From: an uncultured Flavobacterium sp.
GTDB lineage: Bacteria; Bacteroidota; Bacteroidia; Flavobacteriales; Flavobacteriaceae
Length of the DNA: 26,836 nucleotides
Direction: 5' to 3'
NCBI RefSeq assembly: GCF_946220915.1
Contig: NZ_CAMIHH010000036.1
Coordinates: forward strand, 1 to 26,836
A program made the position numbers and the translations under genes. Shown one piece after another: positions 22,955 through 26,836 of the stretch; position 1 is the first letter of the stretch, and the number at the start of each line of letters is the position of its first letter. Below the pieces are notes generated by a model. That model did not search any database. It saw only the letters and a list, made by a program, of their open reading frames with translations, and was not told the origin of the DNA.

Positions 22955-24106
22955 TTATGATACAAAAAAGCGGCGGGTTGAGTTGGAAATGTTCCTGAAG
23001 TAGGTAAGGGGCATTTCATTGGCTACAGCAATGTTCATGAAATCATGAATCGTGGTGCTCTCGTTAAAAGTGGCAACATAGGTGCCCCCGTTGAACCGGA
23101 GTGATACCAGGCCTTTTGGAACGAATATGTCATTGAGCCTGCTTTGGGTCCATTCACTTTCAAACTCAACTACAAAATGCATTTCTTCCTGTTGGCCTGC
23201 CTGGTCGCCGCGAAGGTTTTTTTGTACACCCTGTTTCAGGAAAATAACCTGGTCCGATGTTTTTTCCACCTCATACAGTTGCTGCGAGCTAAGGATAATG
23301 CCCACCGGCCGGAATACCGATTTGGCTATTGCCCGGAAATCCTCAAGCACTGTCTGCTGGGCGAGTATGTCCAGGTTTGCCAATGGCTCGTCTATCAATA
23401 ATACTTTAGGCTTTCGCAAAAGCATGCGCGCCAGCTCAAAGCGCATTTTATACCCGGATGAGAGGTGCTTCCAGCTGTGCTTCCTGAATTTTCTTAGCCC
23501 GAGCCGGGCAATGATGAGGTTGACCACAAGCTCGTTCTCATCTGGGCCATAACCATACATTGATGCCGTGAATACAAGATTTTCATACATTGACCCGCGC
23601 CATGTATCGGTACGCTGAGGTATATACACCAGTTGCGTTCGCAGGTCATACAGGTCATTGTAGGCAAATGAATAATTTACTTTTCCCGATGTGGCATACA
23701 ATTCCCCGCACAATACGCGCAGCAGCGTTGTTTTTCCATTACCATTCTCGCCAACCAGACCCACAATATCACCTGCATACAAGTCGATATTTACAGGCCC
23801 AAGTGCAAAAGAAGCCGACGAATACTGCTTGGTAATATGAATGGCCTCAAGAATTTTTTCAGGCATGGGCACCTCTTTGACCGAAAGGAAAGCATAGAGC
23901 TCATCAAGCAATGCAGATAGTCTGGCTTTCAGCGCTTCTTTTTCGATATCGCTGTCCATGAGGTCCAGCAGCTCATTTGTCTTTTTGTAAAAGGTTAGCG
24001 ATCCGGTGTCCAGCGTAAAGTCAATAACGCGCTTTACAACCAGGCCGTAATCTTCAAAGCGCAGCAAATCGCGCACCTCCTCAAATTGTCTCTGGAATTC
24101 GTTCAT
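22955..24106 (-). CDS. ABC ATPase with N-terminal extension and divergent signature and H-loop
   Basis: A 383-residue protein whose nucleotide-binding domain spans about 85-300. Walker A is GENGNGKTT (119-127), the Q-loop Q164, the signature LSSGYK (215-220; the usual LSGGQ ends differently), Walker B VLLIDEP (235-241, catalytic E240) and the D-loop NLD. Where the switch histidine is expected (SSHxLxEVE), the protein reads SSQQLYEVE, so Gln275 replaces it. An 85-residue helical extension precedes the domain, and about 75 residues of mixed sequence follow it, ending in RRFFVS. It shares one transcript with the 8-TM gene, with its stop only ten bases before that gene. An energy-coupling partner of a permease is the likely role; some such proteins may be weak ATPases. 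Confidence 0.82.
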   Translation of the reverse strand: MNEFQRQFEEVRDLLRFEDYGLVVKRVIDFTLDTGSLTFYKKTNELLDLMDSDIEKEALKARLSALLDELYAFLSVKEVPMPEKILEAIHITKQYSSASFALGPVNIDLYAGDIVGLVGENGNGKTTLLRVLCGELYATSGKVNYSFAYNDLYDLRTQLVYIPQRTDTWRGSMYENLVFTASMYGYGPDENELVVNLIIARLGLRKFRKHSWKHLSSGYKMRFELARMLLRKPKVLLIDEPLANLDILAQQTVLEDFRAIAKSVFRPVGIILSSQQLYEVEKTSDQVIFLKQGVQKNLRGDQAGQQEEMHFVVEFESEWTQSRLNDIFVPKGLVSLRFNGGTYVATFNESTTIHDFMNIAVANEMPLTYFRNISNSTRRFFVS

Positions 24107-24125
24107 TGGTTGTGGAATAGGATTC

Positions 24126-24155
24126 CAAATATATTAAACAAGCAGATACCGTAAA
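24126..24155 (-). promoter_or_regulatory. Candidate promoter for the ABC ATPase/8-TM unit
   Basis: On the minus strand TATATTTG (24133-24126) is a full match to the -7 consensus, 19 bases before the start codon. A TTTA at 24155-24152 could be a weak -33 element after an 18-base gap. A terminator for the lipoprotein lies immediately upstream. Confidence 0.4.
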
Positions 24156-24157
24156 CG

Positions 24158-24187
24158 AAAAAATCTTCCGGAGGGAAGATTTTTTTT
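24158..24187 (-). terminator. Bidirectional terminator after the lipoprotein gene
   Basis: Stem AAAAAATCTTCC with its complement (24158-24169 and 24174-24185), loop GGAG. On the minus strand the second half forms a TTTTTT tract. It ends the lipoprotein gene 21 bases after its stop. Confidence 0.88.
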
Positions 24188-24207
24188 CATTTGTGTAACG
24201 TACAGTA

Positions 24208-24615
24208 TTATTCAACCGTTACTGTAATAGTCTTAGTAATAAAAACATTGGTGTTAACTACAAATTTCAATTCATACGTGCCCGGCATTGTGGCCCTAAA
24301 CGTATAAGGTTTGGTTTCGGTTGCGGTATCGGTAGTGTTGCAGTCACAGCCCGGATAATCTACAAAGGCAACAATTTGTTTAGGATAGCCGTTGGTTTCC
24401 AAAAAGCGGTTAAACACACCGCAGTCATTCATTACCTTAAAAGTAACATTAAATGTAACAGGGGTATTAACCGTGGTCGTTTCTGGTCCGGTTACCGCTG
24501 TTGTGGGCATTTGTACATTAACAAAACACGTCTCTGGGCCATTGTCAATACTGCATGCAGCTACTGTAGCCAATACGGCGATAAATGCGATAAATTTTAA
24601 TCTGAGCGTCTTCAT
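24208..24615 (-). CDS. Small lipoprotein of unknown function
   Basis: A 135-residue exported lipoprotein. The N-terminus is basic then hydrophobic, with a lipobox VAAC followed by S at about residue 21, so it should be anchored in a membrane by that Cys. The mature part is rich in Thr and Val in an alternating beta-strand pattern with an ending in TITVTVE, as in Ig-like or bacterial big domains. A second Cys cluster (FVDYPGCDCN) lies in the middle. No family name can be assigned. Two ATGs lie six bases apart; I use the second (24615), the other being 24621. Upstream is the epimerase gene, so it may be co-transcribed with it; its terminator follows. Confidence 0.7.
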   Translation of the reverse strand: MKTLRLKFIAFIAVLATVAACSIDNGPETCFVNVQMPTTAVTGPETTTVNTPVTFNVTFKVMNDCGVFNRFLETNGYPKQIVAFVDYPGCDCNTTDTATETKPYTFRATMPGTYELKFVVNTNVFITKTITVTVE

Positions 24616-24685
24616 GATCATTTCTAAAATGGTTTTAGTATTAGATGATGATTCTGGAGATTGGTTGCGTGCCTGTTGCTATTTT

Positions 24686-25540
24686 TTAACCTAAAACTAC
24701 TATGCTAAAGCCTGCCCTGAACTTATGCTCCGGCGACAAGATGGTAATGCCTTCCTTTTCAACAATATTGCCGGAAGCATTCTCTGTATCCGAATAGCCT
24801 GCCCACGGCTCAATGCACAGGAATGGCGCGTTCTGTTTTGTCCACAGCCCAAGGTGCGGAAAATCGTTAAAGGCTACTTTTAAAAACGGTATTCCGTTCT
24901 TCGCAATTTCCAGGTGGCGCGAGGCGTGGCTTTTCAGGATCAGGGCATCGTCCTTAAATAGCCCATAATTCAGGTCAAGCACTTTTTCCTTTACAGGGAG
25001 TACAATTGTTTTAGCCGATAGCAGGTCTTTTTCCAATAAGTAGCTTTCCGGCTTTTCATCTGCTGCAAAAATAAGGCTGTAATCTTCAAAGCTGCCGGGC
25101 AGGGCAAAGGCCGGGTGTGCGCCTACAGAGAAGGGCATCTCGCCCGGCCCCTTATTAATTACCGTATAATAAACGTGCAGCGTATCTTCATTCAGGATAT
25201 ACGATAACTCCAGCTCAAAATCAAAAGGGTACATTCTTTTAGAGTCCTCATTTGAGGATAGCGAAAATACCACGCAGGTATCTTCCTGTTCTTTAATCGC
25301 AAAAGTCGCATCCCGCGCAAAACCGTGGCGCGTCATGGCATACGTTTTCCCATCATAGAGATAGCTGTTATTGCGCAAAGTACCCACAATGGGAAACAGC
25401 ACTGGCGAGTGCTTGCCCCAAAAATCGGGGTTGCCTTCCCAAATGTATTCCCTGTTATTATTGTCTTTCAGTGAAGTAAGTTCTGCTCCGCGCAGGTTGA
25501 TGGATGCCGTTAGCGTTCCGTTTGTAATTGTTATATCCAC
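24686..25540 (-). CDS. Aldose 1-epimerase family protein (LacX-like)
   Basis: A 284-residue cytoplasmic sugar mutarotase relative. The beta-supersandwich family signature is visible: FPIVGTLRNN near 49-58, TRHGFAR with H72, VGAHPAF with H142, and the probable catalytic base E244 in LCIEPWAGYSD. Members interconvert alpha and beta anomers or act on hexose 6-phosphates; the short LacX-like type has no assigned substrate. The gene lies between the SRPBCC gene and the lipoprotein, on the same strand. The 106 bases upstream hold a promoter candidate. Confidence 0.88.
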   Translation of the reverse strand: MDITITNGTLTASINLRGAELTSLKDNNNREYIWEGNPDFWGKHSPVLFPIVGTLRNNSYLYDGKTYAMTRHGFARDATFAIKEQEDTCVVFSLSSNEDSKRMYPFDFELELSYILNEDTLHVYYTVINKGPGEMPFSVGAHPAFALPGSFEDYSLIFAADEKPESYLLEKDLLSAKTIVLPVKEKVLDLNYGLFKDDALILKSHASRHLEIAKNGIPFLKVAFNDFPHLGLWTKQNAPFLCIEPWAGYSDTENASGNIVEKEGITILSPEHKFRAGFSIVVLG

Positions 25541-25565
25541 AATATGTATTTTGTTTCCAGGAAGG

Positions 25566-25596
25566 CGAAGTTAGCAAATAGCGCCCATCGTTCAAA
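25566..25596 (-). promoter_or_regulatory. Candidate promoter for the epimerase gene
   Basis: On the minus strand TTTG (25596-25593), a 19-base spacer, and TAACTTCG (25573-25566), which matches the -7 consensus at 7 of 8 positions. The start codon is 25 bases further on. Confidence 0.42.
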
Positions 25597-25646
25597 TAGC
25601 AGGTTTTATAAAATGATGCATAAATGCTTATGACTTGCAAAGCTGA

Positions 25647-26084
25647 TTACAAAAGTATTTCCCTTTTTTCTGCCAGTTCTTTTATTTTTTGCGAAGCCGT
25701 CTGCCCAAAAGCAATGCTATCGTCATAATGTTTGCCACTCTCGGTCACCAGTGCAAAATCGCCGATCTCAATGCCCAGCCATGTATACCCGTCATCATCT
25801 ACAGAAAGGCTGTACGTATAACCCACCTGCGATATGCTCTCATCGTTCCAGGCCGGTACATACAGCGAGTAGCGGAGCTTTTTGTTCAGTTCAAATTCTA
25901 CCACGCTCATTTTAGAGTATCCGGGCCATTCGATGACAGTGGCCGGATGGATGTCATAATCGCCAAAATCTTCCGGCAGCTCATCCCACTGGCGTATGTA
26001 TCCGGGCTTGGTAAGCACCTCCCACACGCGGGTAACTGGTGCATCTATCCTGATGTTGTTCTTTACTACAAGTGATTTGCTCAT
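25647..26084 (-). CDS. SRPBCC (START/AHSA1-like) ligand-binding fold protein
   Basis: A 145-residue cytoplasmic protein with the typical SRPBCC opening (NNIRIDAPVTRVWEVLTKPGYIRQWDELPEDF) and a hydrophobic-cavity beta-sheet pattern through the centre, ending in the QTASQKIKELAEKRE helix. The family binds hydrophobic ligands or acts as a cochaperone; nothing in the sequence points to a ligand. The frame is open to 26108, but the ATG at 26084 fits family starts better and avoids overlap with the next gene. It probably shares a transcript with the small membrane protein upstream. Confidence 0.8.
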   Translation of the reverse strand: MSKSLVVKNNIRIDAPVTRVWEVLTKPGYIRQWDELPEDFGDYDIHPATVIEWPGYSKMSVVEFELNKKLRYSLYVPAWNDESISQVGYTYSLSVDDDGYTWLGIEIGDFALVTESGKHYDDSIAFGQTASQKIKELAEKREILL

Positions 26085-26100
26085 GGTATATATATTATGA

Positions 26101-26301
26101 TTATACATTAGAATCGTCGCGTGTATTTTTTACAAGGCCAATTCCGGCTATGAAAAATATCAGCCCGATGACGCCATATACTGCTGTGGTTTTAATGTTT
26201 TGCTCGCCCGTAGCCGTATTGGCAAAAATGTAGGCAGCATAAATAAGCCCCGCAACTCCAAGCAGTGTTAGTACGGCACCGAAAATTCGTTTAAGGTTCA
26301 T
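26101..26301 (-). CDS. Small two-TM membrane protein
   Basis: A 66-residue protein made of two hydrophobic helices (about 6-27 and 39-58) joined by a short polar loop (TATGEQNIK), with a charged C-terminal end (KNTRDDSNV). It resembles small DUF-type membrane proteins of Bacteroidota but I cannot assign a name. The stop lies 16 bases before the SRPBCC start, consistent with one transcript. Function unknown. Confidence 0.65.
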   Translation of the reverse strand: MNLKRIFGAVLTLLGVAGLIYAAYIFANTATGEQNIKTTAVYGVIGLIFFIAGIGLVKNTRDDSNV

Positions 26302-26571
26302 AGTAAGTGGTTTAGTGGGTTGCTTACAAATTTCTGTGTTATTTGAATATTTTACCGGGTTTTTGTAAAAACATTAACAACCTGAACCGGATAATAGACA
26401 ATGAATTGCGAATGCCAGTAAATAATAAGCATACGGATAAACACAAGTTTAATCCTACAAATAAAAACCTAAATAAAAGTTATATCGGTATTAAACTGTT
26501 ATGAGGGAATTATTTAATTACAGAAATTAGCACCATGATTGAAACGGGAGTTTAATCTAATCACCAAAGCC

Positions 26572-26814
26572 ATGAAATTCTTTTACATTACATTTACAGT
26601 ACTCGCCCTTATGCTTACGGGCTATATGCTTATCAACGACTTTACGTTCGATAATACTACATTCAGCAATTATCTCATTACAACGTTACTGATCCTGCTC
26701 AGTTCATGCATTGGGGTAGGGGTGGTTGCACTTTTAGTATCTGCACGGAAGAAAAATAACTATAAAGGTGTGATGACGATACGCCAATACTACGAATATA
26801 AGAGCGCCCGATGA
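26572..26814 (+). CDS. Small membrane protein of unknown function
   Basis: An 80-residue protein with two hydrophobic stretches (about 3-21 and 34-58) and a basic segment (ARKKNN) after the second. A TTG-started frame from 26539 would add 11 residues, but the ATG at 26572 starts directly before the first helix and is preferred. The stop codon overlaps the next start by ATGA, so the two are translationally coupled. No family is recognisable; the residue pattern (TFDN..TFSNY) suggests a short extracytoplasmic loop between the helices. Confidence 0.6.
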   Translation: MKFFYITFTVLALMLTGYMLINDFTFDNTTFSNYLITTLLILLSSCIGVGVVALLVSARKKNNYKGVMTIRQYYEYKSAR

Positions 26815-26836
26815 AATACTACAACGCTTTTTCTAA
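26811..26836 (+). CDS. Start of a gene cut by the window edge
   Basis: ATG at 26811 overlaps the previous stop codon (ATGA) and opens a frame reading MKYYNAFS before the window ends. Overlap with the upstream gene and an A-rich start suggest a true co-transcribed gene. Nothing can be said of its product. Confidence 0.5.

Noticed and set aside
22945..23019. N-terminal extension of 25 codons on the 8-TM protein
   Set aside because: It lies wholly within the 3' coding region of the ABC ATPase. An ATG at 22944 placed ten bases after the ATPase stop fits the gene spacing seen elsewhere on this strand.
26535..26555. Six-codon reading frame (MIETGV) just upstream of the last small membrane protein
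   Set aside because: Frames of this length are expected by chance; no evidence of a leader-peptide function such as a terminator or codon bias.

Overview
The window looks like a chromosomal segment of a Flavobacteriaceae bacterium (Bacteroidota; Flavobacterium or a close relative). The evidence is two adjacent proteins ending in type IX secretion system (T9SS) type A sorting tails, gene starts mostly without Shine-Dalgarno sequences, several TAnnTTTG-type -7 promoter boxes (the Bacteroidota consensus), and typical flavobacterial gene pairs such as acyl-ACP thioesterase with miaA. No rRNA, tRNA, CRISPR array, transposase or prophage gene was seen.

Layout. Positions 1-38 hold the last codons of a T9SS-exported protein, followed by a strong terminator. 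After an AT-rich leader comes a giant secreted adhesin-like protein (376-5700), which is a mosaic of beta-sandwich domains ending in seven Ig-like repeats and a T9SS tail. A plus-strand block follows (5841-9770): glycosyltransferase family 2, dephospho-CoA kinase, and an RprX/RprY-like histidine kinase and response regulator, closed by a terminator. A long minus-strand block (9878-17845), read in reverse, carries a Gfo/Idh/MocA oxidoreductase, 3-hydroxyacyl-CoA dehydrogenase, a DUF1015 protein, a YggS-type PLP protein, an exonuclease/GIY-YIG fusion, a voltage-gated-type K+ channel, miaA and acyl-ACP thioesterase. The last three overlap by single bases and are surely co-transcribed. Divergent from this block are pcm and a frameshifted acyltransferase-3 gene (plus strand). 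Then come smpB and a periplasmic histidine phosphatase (minus), a VF530-type small protein (plus), an ABC ATPase with an 8-TM partner protein (minus), a small lipoprotein, an aldose-1-epimerase-like protein, an SRPBCC protein and a small membrane protein (all minus). The window ends with a small plus-strand membrane protein overlapping a partial gene.

Most genes are housekeeping or conserved flavobacterial genes. Points that merit a second look: (i) a 13-bp perfect hairpin within the first codons of the adhesin; (ii) phased heptanucleotide repeats at two places 1.9 kb apart, one of them inside the yggS coding sequence; (iii) an inverted pair of hairpin repeats sharing a TTAGGG core between the exonuclease and yggS genes; (iv) a one-base loss in a T run that splits an otherwise complete acyltransferase; (v) an ABC ATPase with a divergent signature motif and Gln at the switch-histidine position, paired with an unusual 8-TM protein; (vi) a catalytic-Asn replacement in the thioesterase. 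No clearly new multi-gene defence or biosynthetic system is visible. The ABC ATPase/8-TM pair is the least understood module.
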